Source of the DNA: Gyrodactylus bullatarudis
Lineage: Eukaryota > Platyhelminthes > Monogenea > Gyrodactylidea > Gyrodactylidae
Direction: 5' to 3'
Assembly (NCBI GenBank): GCA_012064415.1
Contig: SSNU01001268.1
Location: 434,001-498,000, forward strand
Length of the DNA stretch: 64,000 bases
In this document: positions 11,545 through 35,900 of the stretch, one piece after another
How the letters are laid out: each line of letters begins with the position of its first letter
Position numbering within the stretch: position 1 is the stretch's first letter
Made by a program: the position numbers and the translations under genes
Notes under the pieces: generated by a model
Seen by the model: the letters and a program-made list of their open reading frames with translations, nothing else
The model's database searches: none
What the model was told of the DNA's origin: nothing

Positions 11545-13474
11545 ATGTCCTCTCAAGAATCTTTTTCTTCACTTGGGCTATCAGAAATAATTGTCAAATA
11601 CTGTGAGCATAGAGGCTGGAAAATACCCACAACAATTCAAACGAAAGCTATTCCAAAGGCCTTGACTAGATCAGATATCGTTGGAATATCTGAAACAGGT
11701 TCTGGCAAAACGGCCGCTTTTCTTTTGCCAATCTTTGAAGTTTGAAAATTACTAATTTATTAGAATTAGATGTGGATAGCTGATAATAAGCCAAAGTTTT
11801 ATGCACTTATTGTGTCTCCTACAAGAGAACTTACAAAACAAATACAATTTGAAATTCAATTGTTTTCAGAATTTCTCACATCTGTAAAGCAAGATTCATT
11901 CAATTCTATATGTCTGATAGGAGGCGAAGATATGGTTGAACAGACTATCGAATTAGCATATAATAAAAGCCATGCAATTATTGGTAATTTATAATTTAAA
12001 TAATTCTTTTATTTTTAAGCATCTCCCGGCCGTCTTGTAGACCATATAAATAACAACTCTAGGTTTACTCAAAATTATTTCTCCCAGGTCAAACATTTGG
12101 TTCTCGACGAAGCTGATCAAATTCTAAATATGCAATTTCAAGATGATTTGGACAAAATTCTGTCATACTTTGAGAAGCCTCTCAGTAAAAAGAAATTAAA
12201 AAAAGAAAATTACAAGAAACTTCTCCAGAAGAACATGCCCTTGGAATCGGATAAAAAGATTGGCAAAAATTATGCTGATTTATTTCCACATCCTCAAACT
12301 CATCTCTATTCGGCTACAATGACGAAAAGAATTGAAAAACTCAAGCGAGCCTGTATCAGTTTTGAGAATGTTTCCTATGTTTCAGGAATTGTCATAGATA
12401 AAAGTCTAGAAGTTGAAGAAGAAACCCTTGTCAATGATCTTAAAATGGTGGGAATACCCAAGAATTTATCGCAATACTTTATACCTTGTGAAATATTGGA
12501 AAAAGTTATTGTTATTTATCATCTGCTAGACGTATTCACAGCTAAAGGTGGAAATTTCAAAAACATTGTTGTATTTTGCAATAGAGTCTCGGAAACAGTT
12601 AGAATTTCAGCATTTCTCGCTCAAAAGTATCAAGATATTGTCGTTCATTTAACTGGAAAGACAAATCAAAAAGCTCGTACGATGGCAATGAACAAGTTTA
12701 GGGAAAATTTATTTCGTGATTCAGGATCCATATTGGTGGCAACTGACGTGGCTGGTCGAGGTCTTGATTTTCCAAACATTGGCCTGGTTGTAAACTACGA
12801 AGTTCCGCCTGGTGAGAAAAGTTACAAGCATCGTGTTGGCAGAACAGCTCGAGCAGAAACTGAGGGAACAGCAATCACACTGGTTACTCCCAACATTGCA
12901 GTTTCCTTTCTAGATCTGGAATCATCTGTTGCCCGAGTAATGCCAGAGGATTGGAAAATGGACGAATGGTTAGATTGGAAAAAATTCAAAGCCAATAAGA
13001 AAGAATTCAAAAAGACTCGTCTCCAATGTAATGCAATGTGGCAACAAGCAAACAAGGTTTGTTGAACTTGATTTCTTAGCTTAATGTTAGAAATTTTATT
13101 TCTTTTTTCTTCAGGAGCTGAGAGAAAAAGAAAAAGAAATTCTCATGTATAAAAAGGAGATTAGCCTCAATGGCGGCGAATTAGTTGATATGGAAGCTGA
13201 CTATAATATTCCTAAAGCCGGTTTAGATTCAGAAACGTCTTCTGATGATCTGGAAAGTCCAAACGACTCTGACGATGAAACATGTGTTGGGGTTATTGAA
13301 GCAAAAAGGAAATATCGAGAAATGCGTAAGGAGATTAGAGAAAACCGTAAAAAGAGGATAAAACTAATAGAAGAAGATGAAAACGAACTGCAAGATAAAT
13401 CTTGTGATGAAGAAACAGCAAAAGTCGAACAGAATATTCCCAAAAAAGTTTCACGCTTGTTGGCTAATAAATAA
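11545..13474 (+). CDS. DDX47: DEAD-box RNA helicase DDX47/Rrp3
   Basis: Four exons (11545-11739, 11770-11983, 12020-13056, 13115-13474) encode 601 aa. All helicase motifs are visible: Q motif with GWKIPTTIQ (about 24-32), motif I TGSGKT (51-56), PTREL (82-86), SPGRL (138-142), DEAD (166-169), SAT (234-236), ATDVAGRGLDF, and motif VI HRVGRTARA. The N-terminal pattern of an FxxLG then GW-PT-IQ, and DEADQILNMQF after SPGRLVDHI, fit DDX47 better than DDX56 or eIF4A. DDX47 is a nucleolar helicase needed for early pre-rRNA cleavage and 18S rRNA maturation. The protein is longer than the human one (455 aa). It has a Lys-rich insertion between DEAD and SAT, a second insertion before the helicase C domain, and a charged C-terminal extension. 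Two introns are only 30 and 36 bp, and the first would put a TGA in frame if retained. BUD23 follows on the same strand. Confidence 0.93.
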
Positions 13475-13475
13475 A
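13466..13475 (+). terminator. Overlapping AATAAA signals across the DDX47 stop codon
   Basis: The last codons AAT AAA TAA create AATAAA at 13466-13471, and a second one at 13470-13475 overlaps it. If used, the 3' UTR would be extremely short. This fits the 216-bp gap to the next start codon. Confidence 0.45.
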
Positions 13476-13690
13476 GTTTTAAAAAACAATTTTTTCGCAT
13501 CCCTTCTATCTAATTAGTTGCTTTTTTAAGTTGAGATACTCTATTAGGTCGAGTTATAATTTCCATGATGGAAATTCCATTAAATGGATTATCCATTTTT
13601 CATATTTTAAATTTGAAAAGATAAAAAGTGAATAATATTCAAAAAACTAAATTTTTAACAGGTGAAAATATATTGTTTAAATGTATAAAC

Positions 13691-14718
13691 ATGTCAAAAA
13701 GGCCAGAACACGAGCTACCCCCTGAATTGGTAAATAAATTATTTCAACTTCATTTAAATAGTATTATAATGACAAAGAAGCCTTGAAATACTCCAATAAG
13801 TAATTCTTAATTATTTAAACGCCTAGCACTCATATCCAAAATGTGCAAGAGGCCATTTCAAAACGAGCAATTGAGCTATTGGCATTGGGCGAAGATGAAA
13901 AGTGTGTCATTTTAGACATTGGGTATGTTATCTGTAATTTATTTCGCTATCTAGCTGTGGCTCTGGCCTATCCGGTGATGTATTAACTGAAGCAGGCCAT
14001 GACTGGATCGGTGTTGACATTAGCAGTGCAATGCTCGATATCGCCTTGGACCGGGAAGTATCAGGAGACCTCATTCTTCAGGATATCGGTGACGGCCTTC
14101 CATTCCGTGGAGCTTCATTCGATAATGCAATCAGTATTTCGGCAATCCAATGGCTCTGCCATTCAAACACCTCTTCTCAAAACCCTGTTAATCGATTACG
14201 AAGATTTTTCTCATCTCTCTTTGCATGCTTAACCAAGAATGGTCGAGCAGTTCTTCAATTTTACCCCGATTCACCCGAGCAAGGTCGACTCATTCAAATG
14301 GAAGCGATGAGAGCTGGTTTCTCTGGCGGCGTTTTAATTGATTTTCCCAATAGTACAAGAGCTAAAAAGTTTGTTTTCCCATCTTAATATCAAATATCAA
14401 TTAGATCTAGATGATATTAAATCATTTGAATGTATAGTTACATTAAAAAATATAATATCTTGCAGATATTTCCTGGTATTGAACGTCAGTCCTAAACGTC
14501 AAATGCCAGATGCTTTAGATGAAACAGCAAATGAATCTGAAATTATCAAGGGTAAAAATGAAGTTGCATCCACGTCGTCTAGGGAGACGAGGAAGAGGAA
14601 AATCTCCAAGGACTCTGCTGCATGGATCAAGTCGAAGAAGGAGAGAGCGAAACGTCAAAATAAGGAAGTTCCCACCGATTCCAAGTACACTGGAAGGAAG
14701 AGGAAGCCAAGATTTTAA
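13691..14718 (+). CDS. BUD23: 18S rRNA (guanine-N7) methyltransferase BUD23
   Basis: Five exons (13691-13729, 13762-13799, 13827-13922, 13955-14368, 14466-14718) give 279 aa against 281 in human. The N-terminus SKRPEHELPPEL, the SAM-binding motif LDIGCGSGLSG, the VDISSAMLDIALDRE block, ISISAIQWLCHSN, GRAVLQFYPDS and the basic C-terminus YTGRKRKPRF all match BUD23 (WBSCR22/Merm1). It forms a complex with TRMT112 and methylates a guanine at N7 in the 3' part of 18S rRNA during 40S biogenesis. The first three introns are 32, 27 and 32 bp; the 27-bp one contains an in-frame TAA, so it must be removed. A TTTTTAACAG ends 28 nt upstream of the ATG and could be a cis or trans splice acceptor. An out-of-frame ATG lies 10 nt upstream. 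AATAAA follows at 14767-14772. Confidence 0.95.
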
Positions 14719-15420
14719 CCAACACAATCATTACCATCATCTTCATCATCATCAAAAAATCACATGAATAAATTAAGAATTATTGAATCAATCCCTTTTT
14801 CATCCCTATTGATAAAATGAATGCTCTAGTCTACCAAATCACAGTACTCTTACCAGTACTAATTATTACTTACAGGTAAATCAAAGTCCGTCCCATGATC
14901 ATGGGAATGAAGGAAATGTGTCATGAAGTTTTCATCAAAACTAATTGATTTTAAAATTCATTTCTTATTAGATTTATATTCATATGTATGTAGTTTTCAC
15001 AAGCCATCTAGAAATTATCTCTCAAGTCTAGAAAATCGATAAATAATTACTTAATATGGCATAAATATTATACTGAAAAAATAAAAGATTTTCTATAAAT
15101 TTTTTTTTCATTAATTTCTCGATCAATATTCCTTTGTTAAGGAAGACCAATGGATCAATTAAAGACAGATTTTATTCCCTTTGAATGAATATATACATTC
15201 ATATACATATTCTTGTTTTATTTTCCCTTTTGGAAGGAAAAAATAGACATATAGAGATTCGAAAATTTAAAGCATTCTTTTGAGTTGGCCCCATAGAAAG
15301 ATACAACTTGAATTTCCCATTTGATACTTTCTGATATTTTACTAAATATACATTATTGATAGAAATTCTTTATAAACTTGTGTACAAACCAAATCAATGT
15401 GTTTAGACTAATTACTCATA

Positions 15421-15680
15421 TAATGTTGCTGTATTTATTGAAGAGTTTTGGTGTTTTTTGGCTTACATTTTCCAAAAGAAATACATAACCACATAAATTT
15501 ATAATTAGAAATAATAGAAAAAATTACATTTCTTTAAGCATTTTTATCAGCAATGTTTTTGTCAAATTAGGAAAAAAAGTTGAGAATTTTTGATTTAATG
15601 AAATATTACAATAAAATTATAGGAATGCAAGCTGAAAATATTTTTAATTTTTAAAGTGTCACCACTGATGATCCTTAAGG
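15421..15680 (+). repeat. Interspersed repeat copy A
   Basis: Shares GTATTTATTGAAGAGTTTTG, a T-rich run followed by TTACATTTT, and ACCACTGATGATCC near its end, with copies at about 16315-16540 and 56490-56640. Ends are not defined and no target duplication was found. Confidence 0.5.
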
Positions 15681-16314
15681 AAATCTATAGAGCATTTGCC
15701 CTTCTTGTTTTGCAGTAATTTTTCCGAATGACAAAGAGACTAAGGGCTTTTTAACATCGATGAAATGAAAACGAACTCCTTGCCTTCATTAACCAGATGT
15801 GCAATAAAAAATCTGATCCAGTCAACTACATCGAGGCGTTTGAAAATAAAAAATTGGCCAAATAAAGAATAAAAATTGCTGATTTGTAACATTTTAATAT
15901 TTTTTTAAAGAAATCTAGATTCATCTTTGTATCGTTACAAAAATATTTCAATCGTACAGTGTTACAGTGTTATAAATTAAAAGTTATAAAAAGGTAGAAA
16001 AAAATAATGCTAAAAATTTGCGCACCTCTTGATTTTCAAAAGTGAGAATATTTAAATATACATTTCTCAATCATAATGAAAGATGGTCGACTTTTAAGAT
16101 TATCTGTGCAAATTTATTCCGAATAATCATGACCATGAATATTTTAATTTAATGAGACAACAAAATTTAGAAATTACGCTGTTTCCTTTTGGACAGTGCC
16201 AATTCCATATTATTCAACTCACGGTGACCGATTTATGGGTGAAAGAAGAATTCCTTATTAACCTTATCTAAATGTTCAGAAAAACTATTCCTATAATATA
16301 TATTCGACTACTTT

Positions 16315-16540
16315 GGCCAATGTGTGCTTTTTCACTTTTCTTTCCACTGTTGCTACTACTGTATTTATTTACTGGAGAGTTTTAGTGTTTTTTTTTTCAG
16401 TTTACATTTTATTCTGATTTTCTTCGACTTTTACTATTTCTTTCATAATATTTAAATCATTATCTTGAATAAACTTTTAACTTGTATCCTTTTTGAAGAA
16501 TTACCACTGATGATGCTTCAAAAAATGAACATATGGCCTT
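16315..16540 (+). repeat. Interspersed repeat copy B
   Basis: Aligns with the copy at 56.5 kb over GCTTTTTC...CTTTCC/TTCACTGTTGCTA and with copy A over GTATTTATT...GAGTTTT...TTTACATTTT and ACCACTGATGATGC. Boundaries are approximate. Confidence 0.5.
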
Positions 16541-17143
16541 AATATATATCTTATTTCAATTTTCAAAATTATGAATTCAAGCGGATTTTCGAACTTGTTT
16601 GAAAAAGATTAAACCACAACTTTGAAACGCTTGGATCTGATCTTAAAGAAAATATTCATTAGAGATGTAACGAATTTTGACATTTTTTTAAAAACATATA
16701 ACTTAGATAACAATGATGTGTGAAATTTAAGATAACTGAAAATTCGTTTGCAATCCCATGCATAGTCGTGCATTGCCCATTTTCCCTAAATTTTCTTGTG
16801 GGCATAGTGGAATAACAAAATTCAACAGAAACATGATTCTATTACTATTTTCATTGAGAAAATTCTTGAAGCCTTATCAGCAAAAAAGATATTCGAAATT
16901 TTTGTGAAAACGTAGTAAAAATTCATTGAAAATCTAGCGGCATTTTCAAAAAAGTCTGATCTTTAAACTTAATATTATCACAGACAAGCATTTTGATACT
17001 TGATCTTATATAAAATTATGTTTAGAGTTCATAGTATTATCATTTGAGTAGGTTTTCAAAATTTGTTACAACTCTACAATATTCATGGCAAAACTCACCG
17101 TGTTAGTCTCACTGGAATCAACTGTAGAATGAAATTTAAAAAA

Positions 17144-17233
17144 TCAATAGTCATCATCATCTAGAGGAAAATCCATCACAGGTGGCTTTTCAAGTCTACT
17201 TCCTCCTAGGTATTTTTCCTCTTCAAATGTTGT
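17144..17233 (-). CDS. Possible terminal exon of an unidentified gene
   Basis: On the minus strand, TTGCTTACAG is followed by exactly 30 codons ending in TGA (17144-17146). They encode a compositionally protein-like tail with FEEEKYLGGSRLEKPPV followed by an acidic DDDDY end. A good acceptor, open frame and ordered-looking composition suggest a real 3' exon. I found no upstream partner exon between 17234 and 20200. The acidic -DDY end recalls tails such as that of PDCD5, but the rest does not match, so I do not identify it. It may be chance. Confidence 0.25.
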   Translation of the reverse strand, partial: TTFEEEKYLGGSRLEKPPVMDFPLDDDDY

Positions 17234-20200
17234 CTGTAAGCAAGGATACTATATTTACTACAATGTTTTCATACATGTAATAAAATTTTTTCAGTCATCA
17301 GCTTTGATTTGAAGAATTTATGTAATTTCAGAGCAATTGGAAAACAAGTTTTTCCTGTCTGACGTTTATTTTCCTGCGTTACATCTGTTACATAACCAAG
17401 ATTTCTCCTCTGTATATTCCATAACTAGATGTACTTTTGGTTCTATGAGCCCTTAAGAACTATTATCTAACAAACCAACCATGACTCAAACATGTATTTA
17501 AATATTCTTGTATGAATAACATGTCTATTTTCCATCGACAAAAAAAACTCCTCGAATATGATGGTTGTTTTAATAAATAAATACAAGTAAACCACAAGGA
17601 AGGTGAAAATAATTTTTTTACTACATCTTGTCAAATATTTTGATGAATTTAAGGGTACTTTAGTGTATGAATTTGTTCCATAGCTATGAATGACAATGAA
17701 AACCCCGAAAAGGATTAGAAAAAATTTAAATTAATTAATCAAATTTACTACTATTATTCATTCAATATACAATAATTTGATAGGCATATTGGTGAGATTG
17801 TCTCTGATTGGTTCATCTTCTGGAAACCAATAAGATTCAATTCAACAATTTCAAGAATACCTACAAGATCAAGAAATAGATGATATTCGTCGAGAACAAT
17901 CTCACAATGAATGTCCCAATGATTAATTGTATCCCTCCTCTCTAGCTATTATCTCTTGGTGAGTATTTTTCATCACTATCACTATCACTATATAATGATT
18001 GAAATGTTTTTGAAGCCCCTTGACCAAACTCCATTACTCATACGTACAAGCTACTGAAGAAGTTACTAAATTATAATTAAACTCATTCTCTCTGATTTTA
18101 AATGTCCAATTTGTCTCTAATCTGATTAATATTTCAAAAATCCAAAGCATTAGTTTCCCTTGGCAAAAGAAAGAAATTCAAATCAATCATCAAAGTATTT
18201 GTTTCATCACTAATCTTTTTTCTGGTAACACATGCCAAAATTAAAATAATGATTGTACAATCTCTTACGATAGAGCAACGTTAAATTTCCCCCATATGAA
18301 AGCAAGGATGAAAATTAATTTCTTGAGAAAACATTTTGATGATCTACCGGGTCATGGCCAAGATACTAATACTTTCAATCAATAGTCACTTTCATTGAGT
18401 ATGGGGAATAAATTCAATCTGATTTATCTACATATGCTGTCTAATCAAATTTCAATTTGTGTCCCATTTGTGCTAGAATGATTTGAGATTAGCGAAGGGA
18501 TAGACTCATGAGGATTAAAAGAGAATATTTTTGAAAAAATAGTTGCCTCCAACTCAAGCGTGAAATCTTACAATATTCAATTACTTTTTGAATGGAATTC
18601 TAGTCTAATATTTTTGGCAATCTTTACTATCGTAATCAGATCAAAATCAACAAACGAAGAGATTTTTCCCCATGCAGCGGTTTTTTGAATCGATTGATCT
18701 GCAAATGCCAAGAGGCTGGCTACTCTTAAGAGTTGACGTGCAATGTGATATTAAAAATTAGAAATCAATATCATCACCCAAAAGAGAGTATTATTATTAT
18801 ATGGGTTTGTTTCTCGGACGTTAATTAATCGTGAAAGGAAAAAACTGTATAACTTCTAGAATGGATACTTTGAAATATGACCACTGATGTCAATTTGTTA
18901 TATTGGGAAATTGAAGATGACAGTTGAAGGTAACCGAAGAAGAACCGATTAAAATGTTCCTTATTTCGATTAGTTATTGCCGCTAGATAACACTTTACCT
19001 TAATCGTATCTCGTGTTTTTGTTTGAGAGAGTTTGTAACGTGCAAAATAGTACACTATTTATTAGGCTAAGGCGTATTTTTAAACTTGATTTGATATAAA
19101 ATAAGAGAAGAAAAAACCTTGTGTTTTAAATTTCAATTAGATATGCTTAATTTAATAAGTTTGCGCCATCATTTTCAATGAATTTTACTACAAGAAATGA
19201 TAATATAATAAGATTTTCACGTATTCTAAATGCAAAATGAAAAAAATCGGTTAATTCGAGAAAAATTGAGAATTTTAGAAAATAAAAATTTTTAAACTTG
19301 GTTTTCGAAAACAGCGATTCCGGAACATAAAGAAGCCCCAAATAGAAAAAGGTTCGTAGAAAAATATCTATATGTCATTCTCTGATACTTGTATGTACTT
19401 TGAATTTAGACGTATTAGATTATTATTTCTATTATTTTTGGCAATAAAAGAATTAAAAAAAATAAATCATGATCTCTCTCAGAGATCACTAATGCTCTGT
19501 ATCCCTCTCCCCCGGCCAGGATGGATCACGAAATTGATCACAAACAAAAATAAAGGATTCTCTGATCCTGGCTACTGTAGTGATCCGTTTTAGAATTCTA
19601 TTGTTGAGGATAGTTTCATGAATAATGTATCAAAATCTTGAATAATTTTTCCACCCTCCCCAATCATATAAAATGATCAAGCTACAAGTTTAAAGATTTC
19701 ATTGATCATTAAATGAATTTCACTGTTCTAGCCATACAAAAATTATATTCTTTAGAACCATCTTTCATCTGGTCTGCTTGTAAGACATTGTTTATGAAGG
19801 AAGAGGGAAAATCGCAGCAGCCCACTTGCTTTGTCAGGCAAACAAGAGAGATTCGAAAAGGAAAATAAACATTCATTGAATAAATGTGACTTGAATGTTT
19901 GTAGAAATAATAATTCTAGGATAGCATTTAAACTCTCCATGTCCCAGTGGGAAAACGATTAAACTGAAAGATACTTTCTTCTACTCTACTTTCTTTTACT
20001 CATTAAAAATATGCTCAAATCCTAGTAGTTCCTTACCAATTCGGGTATTTGGTTAACAAAATTTATTTTATAAAACTTGGGTAAAAAAATAATTTCAAGT
20101 TTCATTGATTTCCTCTCGAGATATTCATCTAATCAGTCTTGTTATCAAGTTACTTTTTCCTGATACTCGGATTAATTGTTGTTAATTACATGCGGAAAAA

Positions 20201-20283
20201 TTATTGGATTTCTAAAAAAATCAACTTATCTAGATCCAACATGAACAGCATAAGAGGTTTTGCTCGATGTTATCATTGAAATA
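17234..20283. other. Intergenic region upstream of TRPC
   Basis: No supported gene. Open frames here are short and lack family resemblance. A copy of the short dispersed motif TTTTCAATGAATTTTACTA lies at about 19172-19190. Unrecognised 5' non-coding exons of TRPC could be here. Confidence 0.5.
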
Positions 20284-31369
<11,086 letters not shown>

Positions 31370-32905
31370 GAGCCAAAGGAATTATTACCATACATTTGTG
31401 TGAATGCTAAAGAAACTACACTCTGATAAATGTGGCTGAAAAATATATAAACAAAGAAAAATTGTAAATAGAATAAAAGTTATTAAATACAAGAATACTC
31501 TTTTTAATTAAAAGTGTCTGGTGAGTAAGATGGGATTCATTTTCACATGTGATTGATAAGTTTATGTTTTCCTCTAAATAGTTAGCAATAATTTGAGACA
31601 GTTGTTAAAATCCTATTTTACCAATATTAGGCCATTTTTTTGAACTTCTAAAATGCACCAATTTCATCAACATTAGAGCTCAAATTGTTTATCGATTTCA
31701 AAGATTTTAAGCAGTTTAATTCATCAATGGGACTTTATTGTGAGAAATTAGAATTTTTAAAGAGGTTCATCATTCTTCTGAAATCTTGTAAATGAAGTTC
31801 AAATCATTAGCCTGATGTTGATCACGAAAATTAGCGTTTGATTTTTGAAGTCGATAAACTTGAGCTAAAACTTTGAAAATGAGGAGATTGGTGCATTTGG
31901 CCAGGTGACTCAATAATTTTCCAATTTAACATTAAGAACAAAAAGTATAAATAGTAATCTACTTTAAAGTAACTACACGAATAAATTAACTAATAAACAT
32001 GAAAATACCTCGCTACATGTAGATGATGTCAATGAATGAGAGTTGCAGTGCATGAGATTGGTGAAATAAAATTTATTCATTTATTTGTGCATCGCAATTT
32101 GAGTTGTAGGTAAATTTTCTTTCGCTTCTGATAAGTTATAGTCATTCTTTCTTCTTAATCTGTAATGTTCTTTTGACTTCTCCACTTTATAAATAGGCAT
32201 TAAATTCCCCAAAAGGGGAGGGGATAATCAATTTTCTTCATTCAAACTCAGCATAACTGGGTTATAATAGGTCCTCTAGGATCATCAAGGATTGGTGTGA
32301 GTGTGTATTTTTTGAGGGGAGAGGGCGGGAATTCGTTTGAAAACAAAATAAACATTTGTAAGATAAAAACAATATTTTGGCCGCTTAGCGATTAGAGAAA
32401 ATGCATATTTTCCGTACAAAATTAATTCACAGTGAATAATAATAATAAGAGGAGTACTTCGTTTCTTCTTTACCACAACAACCTGGGTGAATTGTTGTGT
32501 TCTTTCGTAAATCTGCATTTTTGGCAAAATTCATAAATAATACTATAGTAATGATGATGTGATTATGATAAGAACAACTGTGATAGGAAGTAGGCTTCTT
32601 CTGGTTTCAAAATAAAATCTGAATTATCATAATTAATGAGGGATTGATCCAAGACAAAGTTTTTATGGTAGGGAGGGAGGGGGTTATTTTGTTCAATGCT
32701 TGATTCTGTTTTTGCCAAAGGAGGTACATGATGATTTGAGACCTAGGTAAGTTCCATAAGTTACTAATCATTGAGGTGTGTATTTCTCATGACATTTCTG
32801 ATTCTGAAAAAAATACCAATCTTGGTATTTGTTGTGAGAATATGAGAAGAATACACAGGTTGGGATGCAAGATATATATGGGTATATGTGGGGAGTTTCT
32901 ATTTT
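31370..32905. other. Tail-to-tail intergenic region between TRPC and MYPT
   Basis: No gene seen. AATAAA-type signals for TRPC occur near 31470. The interval 31630-31900 is a diverged inverted repeat: AAATGCACCAATTTCATC at its left and GAGGAGATTGGTGCATTT at its right. It is related to the core of the 30.2-30.7 kb hairpin (AAATGCACCCAATTTCCTC). The rest is AT-rich and unremarkable. Confidence 0.6.
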
Positions 32906-35900
32906 TTAGCCGGGTCTAGACAATTTGCTGATTACACGAATCAAGGCACCATTTTCTTCTTTCATTCGAGCGTTTTGTTCACGAAGTGCAGTAAGTTCCT
33001 TTGAAAAGAAAATCTTATAAAACAATAGAAATATCATATCTAATTCAGATTATTGTGGTCCAATAGACAAACTATCAATGATGGTAACTTGAGAAGATTC
33101 AGATAGAATTTCGAATTCATTTCAAACCTTTAGAAGAATAAAAAATGGCTCAATTAAAATGAACAAATCAACATTGTGTAATTCAAAATCTTCTGAAAAA
33201 CAAAGAATGACCATGTAAGAAGGTGTCATGGTGTTTCTCTAATTGTAACTAGTTTTTATCTAAATGATCAACATTCTAGTCCCAAAAAGTCAAGTTTAAA
33301 TTAATTTAAATAGTGTTACATTTAAACGTACTTTGGATGTATCATCACATTGACTTGTCCTTCTGTAGGATTTGGTATCCGAGGTGTTGTTTTGCAGTTG
33401 CAGCCTATTTAGTTCACTGTTCAATTCGGATACTTGACGATTGAGCGATTCCAACTGACGTTTGAGTCGATCTTTTTCTGTCTTTTCCTCTTCGTACAAT
33501 CGGCGGTAGTCGATGTTTGAAGACTATGGAAGAATAAATTTAAACTAATTATTATTATCAAGTTTCGAATAAGAGCCAATTTTTTCATTGAATTTTACTA
33601 TTTTTAGACAACTTTTTTGTCAACTTCTAAAAATGAAAATTATCTGGTCAATTAATATTAAAACTACTTGTGACCTGATTCAAAAAAATCGAATAATTCT
33701 GACGTATTTTAGATTAATTATTTTCTTGGTTACTTATTGGATTATGTCAAGAAAGTACGTACATCTCGCCAAGAGGACTGAGGCGGAGGAGTGTTTGAGC
33801 TGGATAAAGCTGAAAAGTTTCCACTTCTACTGGGACTATTCCTAACAGAACTGTAGCCAGTAGACGAATTGGTTAAAGCAGATATCGTACGATTTTCATT
33901 GTTCTTTGAAGATGAATACGAATTGGCATTTGGAGAAGATGATCCGGTTGTAGTAGACTGACCCGAACCGTTATTTGTTATGTTGGAAGAGTTACCGTTA
34001 AGAGATGTATATCTTGACGTATAACGAGTGGGTTGAGTACGCCCAGAGGTTGGAGTCAAAGGATCATCTGAAGAACTTTGCCGGTTAACTGAGGAAGAAT
34101 TATTTTCCCTGAGCTGTTCATTGGCAGCATCAAGATCTGCTTGATTAACTTTACCGGTAGGCACTCGATCTCGTGTATGCCGACGGAGGGAAACTTTATT
34201 GGAGCCACTGTTCATTGATCCTATCGAGGCTGAATCTAGTTTCATTAAAATATTTTAGGGAAAGGGCAGAAGAAATTTTTATTTAAACTTACCAGTTGTT
34301 GAGTCAGCTGAAGAGTTATTATTATTATTCAAATTCATTCTCTGACGCCATGGTCGAATGGTAGGCTCTTTCTGCGGTGAAACTGGGTCAGAAGAATTTT
34401 TTTCGTTTGACTCATCATTGGTAGTTTCATTAGAATTCGAGTTTTTATTACAGGAAGAAGAATTTGATTGGCCAGCATTTGGTTCGGAATCATTAAAATT
34501 AGGATTTGTAGATGAGTCAGCTTCAGCTGTCTGAGTATCACCGGGACTCTCTTGGGTTAAACGTCGGGCTTCCTCCAAGGTTTCATTCGTTATTCCCTGT
34601 GTAGAGCGTCGTGTTGAACGTACATGTCTTGCACGAATACTACGTTGAGTTTCGGTCTCTTCAGCCTTTGTTGGAGCCATGATAGCAGAGACCCTATAGT
34701 TTAACAAATATTATTCAATTACTGTCAGACTAATTAGCCGTTCAACTTTCATCAAATTTTATTATTTAAATGCGACTCTAGAGAAAATTTAAAACTTTTA
34801 TAGAATTGAAATTGAAGAAAAAATATGAACGAGCTGAAAGTCTATTGGCCTCGATGTAAACCATCTTGTTATTTTTAAAATTTTATAATAAAATCAATAG
34901 ACAAGTATTAAAATATATATTTGATTCGGATACAGCTTTGTATGATATCTTGTGAATCAATAAATTCAAGTAAGCACGAATAAATTGTGAATGATACCAG
35001 TAGTTTAAATCAGAATCATTTGCTGTTTATGGTTTAAAATTCTTCTTTTTAATTTTAATGTCCCTTTTTTCCACTAGTGGAACACAACTTGCTTACAAGT
35101 CATTACAGAAATATGAATAATTCAAAACCAAAGTTATTTGAGAATTAAGCTAGATTTTTTCACTCAATAAACCAATAATATTTTACCAAGCCCTCCTCGA
35201 GGATTAGATTTTTATTTCATAAAAAAAAGCATGACTCACCTTCTATTATAGGAAGAGGAAGACGATGTTGACGAAGTGGAAGATGCAGAAGAGATTGATT
35301 TGTCTTTGGGAACATTGGATATATCCTTGAGGAGTTTATCCGAGTTTGTTTCTGATTCATTACACGATTTATTGCGGAGGAAAATTTCCTCTTTGGATTT
35401 TTCCTTTTCGTCTTTGCTATCCAGACGACTTTTCTTATTGTCAAGAATCTCTTTGATGGTTTTATCTTCAGTGGATGATTCTTGGTCTGTGTTCTCATTT
35501 AGTTCCTTCTTTTCAGGTTTTTTTGCATTCTCGCTGTCCAATTGAGACTTGGCGTTCTTTACGGGTTCATTTGACTCGGAAGTCTCGTCAGACCTATTGG
35601 AAAATCAATAAAACTTTTAATTCTTATTCCGATATATATTGCATACAACACCATCAAATGAATTAATCAATACTAATTCATCTTTGCTGGAAGGATACAT
35701 CAACATCTTGAAGGGAGAGATGTAAAATTTGTGTGTATTATATTATTATGTGTGTGGTGGAAGAAAAAAGGGAAGTTTATGAAACACGAAGCTGCAAGAA
35801 CACAGGAAAGTATCAAAGAGGATTCTAATAAATCGATGGATCATTTCCAAATATGAAAAAAAACAAAAAATGCAAGAAGGGTTACAGCAATGTCTGCCCA

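Larger units (their letters stand above)
14719..17143. other. Intergenic region with interspersed repeats, no gene seen
   Basis: AT-rich, with no convincing coding sequence on either strand beyond the BUD23 3' UTR. It contains two copies of a repeat (about 15421-15680 and 16315-16540), recognised by a GTTGCT...GTATTTATT...GAGTTTTGGTGTTTTTT block and a downstream ACCACTGATGAT. A third copy lies near 56.5 kb. A short dispersed motif (reverse of TTTTCAATGAATTTTACTA) occurs near 16911-16935. Confidence 0.6.
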
